Shown: positions 1 to 7,215 of the stretch, piece after piece
Layout: the number at the start of each line of letters is the position of its first letter
How positions within the stretch are numbered: the first letter of the stretch is position 1
Program-made: the position numbers and the translations under genes
Assembly (NCBI GenBank): GCA_036375275.1
Contig: DASUSF010000186.1
Location: forward strand, 1-9,465
Reading direction: 5' to 3'
Length of the DNA: 9,465 nt
From: DASUSF01 sp036375275
GTDB lineage: Bacteria; Pseudomonadota; Alphaproteobacteria; Geminicoccales; Geminicoccaceae
Notes under the pieces: generated by a model
Database searches by the model: none
Told to the model about the DNA's origin: nothing
What the model saw: the letters and a program-made list of their open reading frames with translations, nothing else

Positions 1-1455
1 CGCGCCAAGGCGTTCGTCGACTTCCAGAACGACGTCACCGCCGCCGACCTCGCGCAGGCGCTGGCCGAAGGCTACCGGTCGATCGAGCACGTCAAGCGCT
101 ACACCACGACCGGCATGGGCACCGACCAGGGCAAGACCTCGTACCTCAACGCGCTCGCGATCGTGGCCGGGATCACCGGCCGGCCGGTTCCGGAGATCGG
201 CACCACCACGTTCCGACCGCCCTACACGCCGCTCGCCCTCGGCGCGGTGGCTGGGCGGAACGTGAAGGGGCTGTTCGATCCGGCGCGGCTGACCCCGATG
301 CACGACTGGCACGAGGCGAACGGCGCCGTCTTCGAGGACGTCGGCCAGTGGAAGCGTCCCCGCTACTACCCGAGGGGCGGCGAAGACATGGCGGCGGCGG
401 TGGCGCGCGAGGTGCGGGCCGCGCGCACCGGGATCGGCGTGCTCGACGCATCGACCCTGGGCAAGATCGACCTCCAGGGGCGGGACGCGGCGGAGCTGCT
501 GAACCGGGTCTACACCAACGCCTGGAGCAGGCTCGACATCGGGCGCTGCCGCTACGGCCTGATGCTCGGCGAGGACGGCATGGTCTTCGACGACGGCGTG
601 ACGGCGCGCCTCGGCGAGCACCACTACCTGATGAGCACGACCTCGGGTGGTGCCGCGCGCGTCCTCGCCTGGCTGGAGGAGTGGCTGCAGACCGAGTGGC
701 CCGAGCTCCACGTGTACTGCACGTCGGTCACCGAGCAGTGGGCGACGGTCAGCCTGTCCGGTCCGAAGGTGCGCGGCCTGGTCCGGGAGCTGGCCCCGGA
801 CCTCGACCTCGACCCCGAGCGGTTCCCCCACATGAGCGTCCGTGACGCGCGCGTGATGGGCGTCGACGCCCGGGTGTTCCGGATCAGCTTCACGGGCGAA
901 CTGGGCTACGAGATCCAGGTCCCCGCCCGCTACGGACCGGCGCTCTGGGAAGCCGTGATCGCCAGGGGGCGCAGGCACGACGTCTGCCCCTACGGCACCG
1001 AAGCCATGCACGTGCTGCGCGCCGAGAAGGGCTACATCATCGCCGGCCAGGACACCGACGGCACGGTCACGCCGATGGACCTCGGCATGGACTGGATCGT
1101 GTCGAAGAAGAAGCCAGACTTCATCGGCAAGCGGTCGCTCGACCGGCGGGACATGCAGCGCGACGACCGGAAGCAGCTGGTCGGGCTGCTCACCGTCGAC
1201 CCCGGGGAGATCCTGGAGGAGGGCGCGCAGATCGTGACCGATCCGGCCGAGACGATCCCCATGACCATGCTCGGCCACGTCACCTCGAGCTACTGGAGCC
1301 CGAACCTCGAGCGTTCGTTCGCGCTCGCAATGGTCCGAAACGGCCGCGAACGGCTCGGCCAGACCGTCGACGTCCCGATGATCGACCGGACGATCCAGGC
1401 CCAGGTCGTGGAGCCGGTGTTCGTCGACAAGGAGGGGGAGCGCCTCCGTGCCTGA
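1..1455 (+). CDS. soxA: Sarcosine oxidase alpha subunit, C-terminal half (5' truncated by window)
   Basis: This frame is open from the first base of the window, so the gene begins upstream; the Met codon at 115 is internal. The visible 484 residues match the C-terminal half of the roughly 1000-residue alpha subunit of heterotetrameric (SoxBDAG) sarcosine oxidase. Recognisable pieces are an opening FVDFQNDVTAADL stretch, the EHVKRYTTTGMGTDQGKTS block (fragment residues about 30-47), and GTTTFRPPYTP (about 67-77). A folate-binding GCV_T/aminomethyltransferase-like domain follows (about 100-375, with SFTGELGYE at 296-304 and a LRAEKGYIIAGQDTDGT block near 339), then a GCV_T C-terminal barrel (about 390-480). 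The complex is cytoplasmic; it oxidises sarcosine to glycine and gives hydrogen peroxide plus a one-carbon unit as formaldehyde or methylene-tetrahydrofolate. The N-terminal NAD-binding half is outside the window. It is followed by, and overlaps, soxG. Confidence 0.95.
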   Translation, partial: RAKAFVDFQNDVTAADLAQALAEGYRSIEHVKRYTTTGMGTDQGKTSYLNALAIVAGITGRPVPEIGTTTFRPPYTPLALGAVAGRNVKGLFDPARLTPMHDWHEANGAVFEDVGQWKRPRYYPRGGEDMAAAVAREVRAARTGIGVLDASTLGKIDLQGRDAAELLNRVYTNAWSRLDIGRCRYGLMLGEDGMVFDDGVTARLGEHHYLMSTTSGGAARVLAWLEEWLQTEWPELHVYCTSVTEQWATVSLSGPKVRGLVRELAPDLDLDPERFPHMSVRDARVMGVDARVFRISFTGELGYEIQVPARYGPALWEAVIARGRRHDVCPYGTEAMHVLRAEKGYIIAGQDTDGTVTPMDLGMDWIVSKKKPDFIGKRSLDRRDMQRDDRKQLVGLLTVDPGEILEEGAQIVTDPAETIPMTMLGHVTSSYWSPNLERSFALAMVRNGRERLGQTVDVPMIDRTIQAQVVEPVFVDKEGERLRA

Positions 1456-2050
1456 GGCTCTTCGGGGGTCGCCCGCCGTCGCCGGACCGGCGGCGGGCGC
1501 CCGCGGCGTGCGGCTCGCCGAGCGCACCGAGGTCGGCAAGATCGAGCTTCGGGGGGATCCCTCCAGCCGGAGCTTCATGGCCGCGGTCGGGCGCGTGCTC
1601 GACATCGTGCTGCCGACCGATGCCTGTACCTCGACCGCCAAGGGCGACCTCGCCGCGCTCTGGCTCGGCCCGGACGCGTGGCTGCTCACCTGCCCGCCTG
1701 GCGACGTCGCCTTCTTCGTGAACTCGCTACGCGAGGCGCTCGATGGCGAGCACCACGCGCTGACCGACGTCACGGACGGGCGGGTGAGCTTCCGCCTCGC
1801 CGGGCCGAGCGCCCGGGACGTGCTCGCCAAGGGCTGCCCGCTCGACCTCCACCCGCGGGTGTTCGGCGCCGGCCGGTGCGCCTCGTCGCGCCTCGCCAAG
1901 GCGGCCGTCCTGATCCACCTGATCGACGAGGACGCTGCCGCCGGTCCTCTCTTCGATCTCTACGTCGCCCGCTCCTTCGCGCGCTATCTGTTCGCCTGGC
2001 TCGAGGACGCCGGGCGGGAGTACGGCGTCCAGGTCGACGCCGTGACCTGA
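1448..2050 (+). CDS. soxG: Sarcosine oxidase gamma subunit
   Basis: A 200-residue protein starting with GTG, matching the small gamma subunit of heterotetrameric sarcosine oxidase in length and conserved blocks. These blocks are LWLGPDAWLL (residues 71-80), DVTDGRVSFRLAGPSARDVL (107-126), AKGCPLDLHPRVFGAGRCA (127-145), RLAKAAVLIHLID (148-160) and the C-terminal ARSFARYLFAWLEDAGREYG. The subunit is cytoplasmic and structural, related to the aminomethyltransferase fold, and packs with alpha, beta and delta. The start overlaps the end of soxA by 8 bases (1448-1455). A purine-rich site lies inside soxA (AAGGAGG at 1429-1435 continuing to GGGGGAG at 1434-1440), so translation of the two subunits is probably coupled. 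It is the last gene of the sox operon: the next gene is convergent. Confidence 0.93.
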   Translation: MPEALRGSPAVAGPAAGARGVRLAERTEVGKIELRGDPSSRSFMAAVGRVLDIVLPTDACTSTAKGDLAALWLGPDAWLLTCPPGDVAFFVNSLREALDGEHHALTDVTDGRVSFRLAGPSARDVLAKGCPLDLHPRVFGAGRCASSRLAKAAVLIHLIDEDAAAGPLFDLYVARSFARYLFAWLEDAGREYGVQVDAVT

Positions 2051-2139
2051 TCCTCGCGGCCGCCGTAGCATCCGTCAGATCGGAACTGCGCGGGGCGCCA
2101 CCGCCGCACGCGAGCTTCACCGGCCCCGCCGGGATGGCG

Positions 2140-2161
2140 GAGTCCGGAGCCGTCCGGCCTC
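2140..2161. terminator. Imperfect hairpin between convergent genes
   Basis: Two 9-base arms, GAGTCCGGA and TCCGGCCTC, pair with one T-C mismatch around a GCCG tetraloop. The hairpin lies 90 bases after the soxG stop and 18 bases beyond the kinase stop, between two converging genes, where a bidirectional terminator would be expected. Neither strand has a T-run after the stem, so it is not a classical intrinsic terminator. It could stabilise 3' ends after Rho-dependent termination, or be chance in GC-rich DNA. Confidence 0.3.
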
Positions 2162-2179
2162 ATCGGTAAAGGGGGCCCG

Positions 2180-4327
2180 TCACCCGCGGGCGAGCCGGTC
2201 CAGCAGCTTCTCGACCTCAGCCTCGGTGTAGGGCTTGCGCAGGGTCGGCCGGGCGCGATGCCGCTCGGGAAGAACCTCGGACGCGTTGTAGCCGGTCGCG
2301 AAGGCGAACGGAATCTTCCTGGCCGCGAGGCGCTCGGCGACGTCGAACACGGTGTCGTCGCCGAGATTGACATCGAGGATCGCCGCATCGAGGCCGTCTT
2401 CCTCGGCCAGGGTCAACGCCTGCTGGAGCGTTGCCGCAGGCCCCACGGTGGCATGGCCGATCGCATCGAGCGTGCACTTGAGATCGAGCGCGACCAGGGC
2501 ATTGTCCTCGACCAGGAGCACCTTGAGCCGCCCCGGTTCCTCGGAGCGGGCCGGCTGCTCGGTCGCCCGCCCGGCGGAGGACGGCGCCCGATCGTGCTCG
2601 GGAGGCCCGGTCCATCTCGCGACCTGGTCCGCGTCCAGCCTGACGCTGCAGCGGACCCCCTCCGGCTCGAAGCGAAGCTCTGCGGCACCGCTCCCGGTCA
2701 GGCCGCGCTCGATCAGCTGCGAGCCGAATCCGCCGCGCGCCGGCGCTGCGACGGGCGGACCGCCGGTCTCCCGCCATTCCAGAAGGACCTCGCCGGCCTC
2801 GCCCCGTCGCCAGTCGATCTCGACCCGGCCGCCCGGGACCGACCAGGCACCGTGCTTGGCGGCATTGGTGATCAGCTCGTGGAGAAGCATGGCGAGGCCG
2901 ATCGCGGCCGCGGGCTTGAGGGTCAGGTCCGGGCCCGCGATGGTCGCCATCTGCTGGCCGCCCGAGCCGTAGGGCTCGAGCTCGTCCTCCATGATCCGGC
3001 GAAGATCGGCGCCGTGCCAGCGCGCCTCCGAGATCAGCTCGTGCACGTGCGCCATGGCCTGGATCCGGCTCTGGATCGTGCGGATGAACCCCTCGAGGTC
3101 GGTCTGCGAGCGCGCCGAGAGCGAGATCATGGCCTGCACCGCGGCCAGGATGTTCTTGGCGCGATGGTCGACCTCCCGCACCAGCATGACCTGGCGCTCC
3201 TCGGCGTGCTTGCGGTTGGTGATGTCGCGGACGGTGCCCAGGATGTGCCGCCCGACGCCCTCCTTCGACGTGGCGACGTCGCCTTCGGCCGCGACCCACC
3301 GTTCGGCGCCGTCCGGCCGCCGGATCCGATGCTCGACGCTGTACCTCGCGCCGCTCGACAGCGACGCCTGCATGGCCCGGTCGACCCGCTCCCGGTCCTC
3401 CGGATGGACCAGGGCCAGGAAGTCCTGGTAGCCGTGCGGCGTCCCCGGCTCCAGCCCCATGATCGCATAGTACTCGGCATTGAATGCGGTCTCGTTGGAA
3501 CGGGGGTTCCAGTCCCAGATGCCGATCTTCGCCGCCGACTGCGCCAGCCGGAGACGCTCCTCGCTGACCCGGAGCGCCTTCTCCCGGCGCTTGCGCTCGG
3601 TGATGTCGATGTTGGCGCCGATCATGCGGACCGGCCGGCCCTGCCGGTCGCGCTGCACGAGCCCCCGCCCGGCCAGCCAGAGCACGCCGCCATCGGGCCG
3701 GATGATGCGGAACTCGGCCTCGAAGCTGCCGGTCTCGAGCGCGCGCCGGACCAGCCGCTCGGCCTCCGCCAGATCGTCCGGATGAACGCGGGCGGCCCAG
3801 GCCTGGTACGTGCCCTCGAAGCCGCCCGGAGGCAGGCCGTACAGCCGCTCGATCTCCGGGCTCCAGACGTTGACGTCGTTCTGGATGCCCCACTCGAAGG
3901 TGCCGATGCCCGCCACCTCCTGCGCCAGTCGGAGCCGCGCCAGGGCGCCACGGAGCGCCGCTTCGCTGCTCCGGCTCCGGGTGATGTCGGTGACGAGCCC
4001 ACGGATCGAGACCGGCGCCCCGTGATCGTCGCCGATCACGTGCGCCACCTCGCGCAGCCAGACCACCTCGCCATCCGCGCGGCATGCGCGGTACTCGATC
4101 TGAAAGTCGCGGCCGGCGCGAAGGCTCGCCGAGACCTCCTCCGCGACCGCCGCGCGGTCGTCCGGGTGGACGATGGTGCCGATCCAGACCTCGGGGTCGC
4201 CGGTCAGATGCTCGATCGGATAGCCGAGCATCGGGGCCGCGGACGGGCTGACGTAGCCCATACCGGGGCGACCGGCCGTGGCCTCGTAGTAGAAATGTCC
4301 CCCGTCCTTGAGAGAAGGGCTGTCCAT
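2180..4327 (-). CDS. Hybrid sensor histidine kinase: 3x PAS, HWE kinase core, FATGY-type receiver
   Basis: A 715-residue soluble sensor with no membrane segment. Three PAS/PAC modules (about 11-115, 133-243, 258-372) are each joined by a charged helical linker. The kinase core is HWE-type: phosphoacceptor His388 in REVDHRAKN, an N-box LLHELITNAAKHG (481-493) that includes His483 and Asn488, and the diagnostic W-x-E at 518-520 (WRE). A Gly-rich FGSQLIERGL segment follows. After a Pro/Glu/Arg linker (about 570-600) comes a receiver domain (601-713) with acidic Glu607/Asp608, phosphoacceptor Asp652 (ILDVNLG), Thr678 in PFAFATGYN and Lys698 in LRKPY. There is no HPt or output domain, so phosphate must pass to a separate partner. 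The ATG is fixed by an in-frame TGA two codons upstream, and its ribosome site is weak. No partner regulator is adjacent. The signal sensed is unknown. Confidence 0.93.
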   Translation of the reverse strand: MDSPSLKDGGHFYYEATAGRPGMGYVSPSAAPMLGYPIEHLTGDPEVWIGTIVHPDDRAAVAEEVSASLRAGRDFQIEYRACRADGEVVWLREVAHVIGDDHGAPVSIRGLVTDITRSRSSEAALRGALARLRLAQEVAGIGTFEWGIQNDVNVWSPEIERLYGLPPGGFEGTYQAWAARVHPDDLAEAERLVRRALETGSFEAEFRIIRPDGGVLWLAGRGLVQRDRQGRPVRMIGANIDITERKRREKALRVSEERLRLAQSAAKIGIWDWNPRSNETAFNAEYYAIMGLEPGTPHGYQDFLALVHPEDRERVDRAMQASLSSGARYSVEHRIRRPDGAERWVAAEGDVATSKEGVGRHILGTVRDITNRKHAEERQVMLVREVDHRAKNILAAVQAMISLSARSQTDLEGFIRTIQSRIQAMAHVHELISEARWHGADLRRIMEDELEPYGSGGQQMATIAGPDLTLKPAAAIGLAMLLHELITNAAKHGAWSVPGGRVEIDWRRGEAGEVLLEWRETGGPPVAAPARGGFGSQLIERGLTGSGAAELRFEPEGVRCSVRLDADQVARWTGPPEHDRAPSSAGRATEQPARSEEPGRLKVLLVEDNALVALDLKCTLDAIGHATVGPAATLQQALTLAEEDGLDAAILDVNLGDDTVFDVAERLAARKIPFAFATGYNASEVLPERHRARPTLRKPYTEAEVEKLLDRLARG

Positions 4328-4421
4328 GCCTCATCCCGGCCCGCCAGCCCGGAAGGGCCGTGGCGCTCGGGCGAGCCGGCCTGCGCTTCCGGGGGAGCCC
4401 CGCAGCTGGTCTCCGCACGAC

Positions 4422-4450
4422 AAGATAAGCCCGAAACCCGCGCCGTCGAA
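4422..4450 (-). promoter_or_regulatory. Possible promoter of the sensor kinase gene
   Basis: On the minus strand, TATCTT (4427-4422) is a fair -10 box, 4 of 6 to TATAAT. With a 17-base spacer it faces TTCGAC (4450-4445), a poor -35. It sits in the most A/T-rich patch of the spacer upstream of the kinase, about 95 bases before its start. The match is weak and offered only as the best candidate. Confidence 0.25.
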
Positions 4451-4502
4451 CAGTCGGTTGCGGGAAGGGCGGAGGACCGCGGCGACGGGACGGGATTCCA
4501 CC

Positions 4503-4528
4503 CCGCCGCCGGCCCATTACGGCGGCGG
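4503..4528 (-). terminator. Strong GC hairpin just after the SDR stop codon
   Basis: Nine perfectly paired bases (4503-4511 CCGCCGCCG with 4520-4528 CGGCGGCGG) enclose an 8-base loop. The stem begins two bases after the stop codon of the minus-strand dehydrogenase. No T-run follows on the minus strand, so it is not a textbook intrinsic terminator, but position and stability suggest a 3'-end or termination structure separating the dehydrogenase from the downstream kinase gene. Confidence 0.45.
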
Positions 4529-4530
4529 AG

Positions 4531-5286
4531 TCACGGCCGCGCCATCAGGCCACCGTCGACCGTGAGCTCGGTGCCGGTGATCCAGGACGCCTTGGCCGAG
4601 AGGAGAAAGAGGGCCGCGTCGGCAAGGTCGCGCGGCTCGCCCACCCGGCCGAGCGGGATCGCCGCCGCGGTCGCCTCCCGCATCTCGGGGCGATCCTGCC
4701 AGCGGGCCTGCATCGGCGACGCCGTGGGACCCGGGATCAGGCAGTTGGAGCGGATCCGCTCCGCCGCTCCCTGGATCGCGAGCGACTTCGACATGGCGAT
4801 GATCCCGGCCTTCGCAACCTGGTAGGCGTCCTGGGGCCTGTCGTCGCCTTTCAGGCACTGGGTCGAGCTGAAGTGCACCATGGCACCGCCATTCCCGGCC
4901 GCGCGCATCCGGGGCAGCGCGTAGCGGGCGGCGAGCATGGCGCCGGTGAGGTTGATCTCGATGATCCGGCTCCAGGTCACGAGCTCGATGTCGGCGAGCG
5001 AGGTGTCGATGCCGAAGGCGAGCACGCCCGCGACGTTGGCGAGCAGGTCCATGCGCCCGGTCCGCTCCGCCGCGTCCGCCGTCGTCCGCTCGAGGAAGCG
5101 CCAGTCCGTGACGTCGCCCCGGGCATAGGTCCCCGGGAAGCCGTCCGGCGGGTCCTTCAGGTCGATGCCGGTGACGGCCGCACCCGCTCTGGCGAGCCCG
5201 GTCGCGATCTCGAGCCCGATGCCGCCGCCAGCGCCGGTGACGATCGCCGTCCGGCCCGCGAACCCGAAGCCGTCCCAGTCGCCCAT
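4531..5286 (-). CDS. SDR family NAD(P)-dependent oxidoreductase
   Basis: A 251-residue classical short-chain dehydrogenase/reductase. Seen in the sequence: cofactor-binding TGAGGGIG (17-24); Asp42 at the end of the second strand (GIDLKD), which usually favours NAD(H) over NADP(H); DVTD near 58-61; NVAG (84-87); structural Asn112 in EINLTG; and the catalytic set Ser141 (HFSST), Tyr155 and Lys159 (YQVAK). PGPTASPM follows at 185-192, and the C terminus is ITGTELTVDGGLMARP, the usual SDR ending. The substrate cannot be read from sequence; an alcohol, hydroxyacid or sugar is typical. It lies downstream of the ligase gene on the same strand with a 239-base spacer, so co-transcription is possible but not shown. 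The start is the ATG at 5286, with a modest GGGGCGAG ribosome site close upstream. Confidence 0.92.
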   Translation of the reverse strand: MGDWDGFGFAGRTAIVTGAGGGIGLEIATGLARAGAAVTGIDLKDPPDGFPGTYARGDVTDWRFLERTTADAAERTGRMDLLANVAGVLAFGIDTSLADIELVTWSRIIEINLTGAMLAARYALPRMRAAGNGGAMVHFSSTQCLKGDDRPQDAYQVAKAGIIAMSKSLAIQGAAERIRSNCLIPGPTASPMQARWQDRPEMREATAAAIPLGRVGEPRDLADAALFLLSAKASWITGTELTVDGGLMARP

Positions 5287-5316
5287 GCTCGCCCCGCTAT
5301 CCCTCCCCTGCCCTAT

Positions 5317-5334
5317 CCGTCACCCGCGTCACCC
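5317..5334. repeat. Tandem 9-base direct repeat upstream of the SDR gene
   Basis: CGTCACCC occurs at 5318-5325 and again at 5327-5334, a period of nine; on the minus strand it reads as two GGGTGACG units. It lies 32-48 bases before the dehydrogenase start, in the likely leader or promoter region. It may be a protein-binding site or chance in GC-rich DNA. The rest of the 5287-5525 spacer shows no gene and no convincing promoter. Confidence 0.25.
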
Positions 5335-5525
5335 CACGGCCCGGCGCCCCTGCTCAGCCGGATATGCGGATCGGCCGGAACGGGTGTCGCTGCAACCGCT
5401 GAAGATGTGGTCAATGCAGCCGGCGCCGGAATGCGGCGCACCCGATCGGTGAACCCGCGCCGAGGTGCGGCCGGTCATGGCGCGGCCGTCGCCCGGTCGG
5501 CCGCCGTCACCGCAAGGCGGCCCGA

Positions 5526-6878
5526 TCACGCGCGCTCGAAGCCGCGGACCAGCTCGTAGTCGGTGACCTTCTGGTCGAAGTCGTGCTGCTCCCAGCGCGC
5601 CGCATGCAGGTAATGCTCGACCACCTCCTCGCCGAGCAGGGCGCGCATGGTCGGAGAGGCGTCGAGCGCCTGGATGGCGTCGCGCAGCGTCCGCGGCACC
5701 TCGGTGATCTCGGCGTTCCGGTAGGCGTCGCCGGCGAACGCCTCGCCCGGGTCGACCCGCTCCTCGATCCCGTGCAGTCCGGCCGCGAGCAGTGCCGCGA
5801 ACGCGAGGTACGGGTTGGCGTCCGCGCCCGGGACCCGGCACTCGACCCGGAGCGAGCGCCCGTGGCCGACCACCCGGAAGCCCGCCGTGCGGTTGTCCCG
5901 GCTCCAGACCGCCTTGGTCGGCGCGAACGAGCCGGCCTGGAAGCGCTTGTAGGAGTTGACGTAGGGGGCGAGGAACAGGGTCAGCTCCGGGGCGAGCGCG
6001 ACCTGGCCGCCCAGGTAGTGCCGGAAGGTCTCGCTCTCCCCGCCGGCGTCCGCGAACACGGGGCTGCCGTCCCTCCCCGCCAGCGAGCTGTGGATGTGGC
6101 AGCTGTTGCCGGCGAGGCCGTGGTCCCACTTGGCCATGAAGGTCACCGCCTTGCCCTGCAGGAACGCGATCTCCTTCACCCCGTTCTTGTAGATCGCGTG
6201 CCGGTCGGCCATCTCCAGGGCGTCGGCATAGCGGAGGTTCAGCTCCGCCTGCCCCGGCCCCCACTCCCCCTTGCTGTCCTCGACCGGGATGCCGGCCGCC
6301 TCCATGTGGTTGCGGATGGTCCGCAGCAGCCCCTCTTCCTTCGTGGTCTGGAAGATGTGGTAGTCCTCGATGTACCAGCCGGCGGTCTTGAGCTGCTTGT
6401 AGTCCTTGGCGCGGGCGACGTCGTAGGGCTCGTCGATCACGTAGAACTCGAGCTCGGAGGCCATGTTGGCGGTGAAGCCCATCGTCAGGGCGCGCTCGAC
6501 CTGGCGCTTCAGGATCGTGCGCGGGCTGTGCGGCAGGAGCTCGCCGTGATGGTCGCACAGGTCGCACAGCACGAGCGCCGTGCCGTCGAGCCAGGGGATG
6601 CGGCGGAGCGTGGCGAAGTCGGGCCGGAACACGAAGTCGCCGTACCCCTTGTCCCAGGAGGCCGCCGCGTAGCCGGGGACGGGCTCCATGTCCATGTCGA
6701 CCGCCAGCAGGTAGTCGCAGCCGTGCATCTCCTCGATGCATTCCTGGACGAAGTACGGCCCGGCCACGCGCTTGCCGATCAGGCGGCCCTGCATGTCGGT
6801 CATCGCCGCGATCACGGTGTCGATGCGCCCGGTCCGCACCTCGTCGCGCAGCCGTTCGAGATCGAGCCTGCCGGTCAT
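5526..6878 (-). CDS. Glutamine synthetase family ligase (PuuA/GlnT-like, gamma-glutamyl-amine type)
   Basis: A 450-residue ATP-dependent glutamate-amine ligase of the glutamine synthetase fold. Seen: N-terminal beta-grasp region (about 18-105); metal/glutamate-site ASELEFYVIDE (140-150); GEWGPGQAELNL (204-215); ATP-site NSCHIHSSL (258-266); NRTAGFRV (329-336); and the RVECRVPGADANPYLAFAALLAAGL block (344-368). The C terminus (PRTLRDAIQALDASP...VTDYELVRGFERA) resembles gamma-glutamylpolyamine synthetases, and I see no NLYDLP-like adenylylation loop of classical GlnA. Likely role: joining glutamate to an amine such as a polyamine, methylamine or ethanolamine; the exact substrate is open. Start choice: ATG 6878 has AAGGAG five bases upstream. 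The ATG at 6893 would add five residues and place that ribosome site inside the gene. It precedes an SDR on the same strand. Confidence 0.9.
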   Translation of the reverse strand: MTGRLDLERLRDEVRTGRIDTVIAAMTDMQGRLIGKRVAGPYFVQECIEEMHGCDYLLAVDMDMEPVPGYAAASWDKGYGDFVFRPDFATLRRIPWLDGTALVLCDLCDHHGELLPHSPRTILKRQVERALTMGFTANMASELEFYVIDEPYDVARAKDYKQLKTAGWYIEDYHIFQTTKEEGLLRTIRNHMEAAGIPVEDSKGEWGPGQAELNLRYADALEMADRHAIYKNGVKEIAFLQGKAVTFMAKWDHGLAGNSCHIHSSLAGRDGSPVFADAGGESETFRHYLGGQVALAPELTLFLAPYVNSYKRFQAGSFAPTKAVWSRDNRTAGFRVVGHGRSLRVECRVPGADANPYLAFAALLAAGLHGIEERVDPGEAFAGDAYRNAEITEVPRTLRDAIQALDASPTMRALLGEEVVEHYLHAARWEQHDFDQKVTDYELVRGFERA

Positions 6879-7215
6879 CCCTGCTCCTTCCATCCGTCCG
6901 CTCCGACGGCCGAGCCTCCGCTGCGCCGACCCGGGGCCCTCACCTCATGGTCGTCGTGCCAGCGCGGCCTTGCGGCGCTCCGGAAAGCGGCGAACGCGCG
7001 CCCGCGGAGCACCACCCCTCCCCGGGGCGCGGCCCTTCGGGACACCATCCTTGCGGTTCCCGCTTCTGGCAAGAGGCAGAGGCCCGACGCCCGCGCCGGC
7101 CACGCGTGCGCTCCGGCGCCCATCGGAGACCCGAAAGCGGGAGGATGCGCGCGTGGTCGACCCGGGTCGTCGGTCGGGATCGGGACGGCCCGCCTTCGCG
7201 AGCCGGAGGCCGGGA
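6879..7215. other. 337-base spacer with no convincing gene
   Basis: Between the end of the DUF882 gene and the start of the ligase. It contains the ligase ribosome site (AAGGAG just before 6878) and an isolated 12-base palindrome CGACCCGGGTCG at 7158-7169. A 57-codon minus-strand open frame (ATG 7048, stop 6875) meets the ligase start in an ATGA overlap but is Arg/Gly-rich and unrecognised. No promoter pair of reasonable quality was found for the ligase, and no T-tract terminator. Confidence 0.5.

Noticed and set aside
115..117. ATG as start of the soxA frame
   Set aside because: The same frame is open to base 1 and the residues before this Met (FQNDVTAADL, EHVKRYTTTG) are conserved SoxA sequence, so it is internal to a gene cut by the window edge.
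4328..4517. Possible N-terminal extension or frameshifted start of the kinase
   Set aside because: An in-frame TGA lies two codons before ATG 4327, and the overlapping alternative frame upstream encodes Arg/Pro-rich sequence with no PAS character.
2258..4825. Very long plus-strand open frame (855 codons) antisense to the sensor kinase and running into the SDR
   Set aside because: It mirrors clear PAS/HWE/receiver and SDR coding on the other strand, spans two unrelated genes and their spacer, and has no recognisable domain. Long antisense frames are expected at this GC content.
6946..6961. Minus-strand TGGCACG (6961-6955) upstream of the ligase, a perfect sigma-54 -24 box
   Set aside because: At the required distance the -12 element reads CCAT instead of TTGC, so the essential GC pair is missing.
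7158..7169. CGACCCGGGTCG palindrome as an operator
   Set aside because: An isolated 12-base match far from any supported promoter (280 bases before the ligase start). Kept only as a note in the spacer entry.
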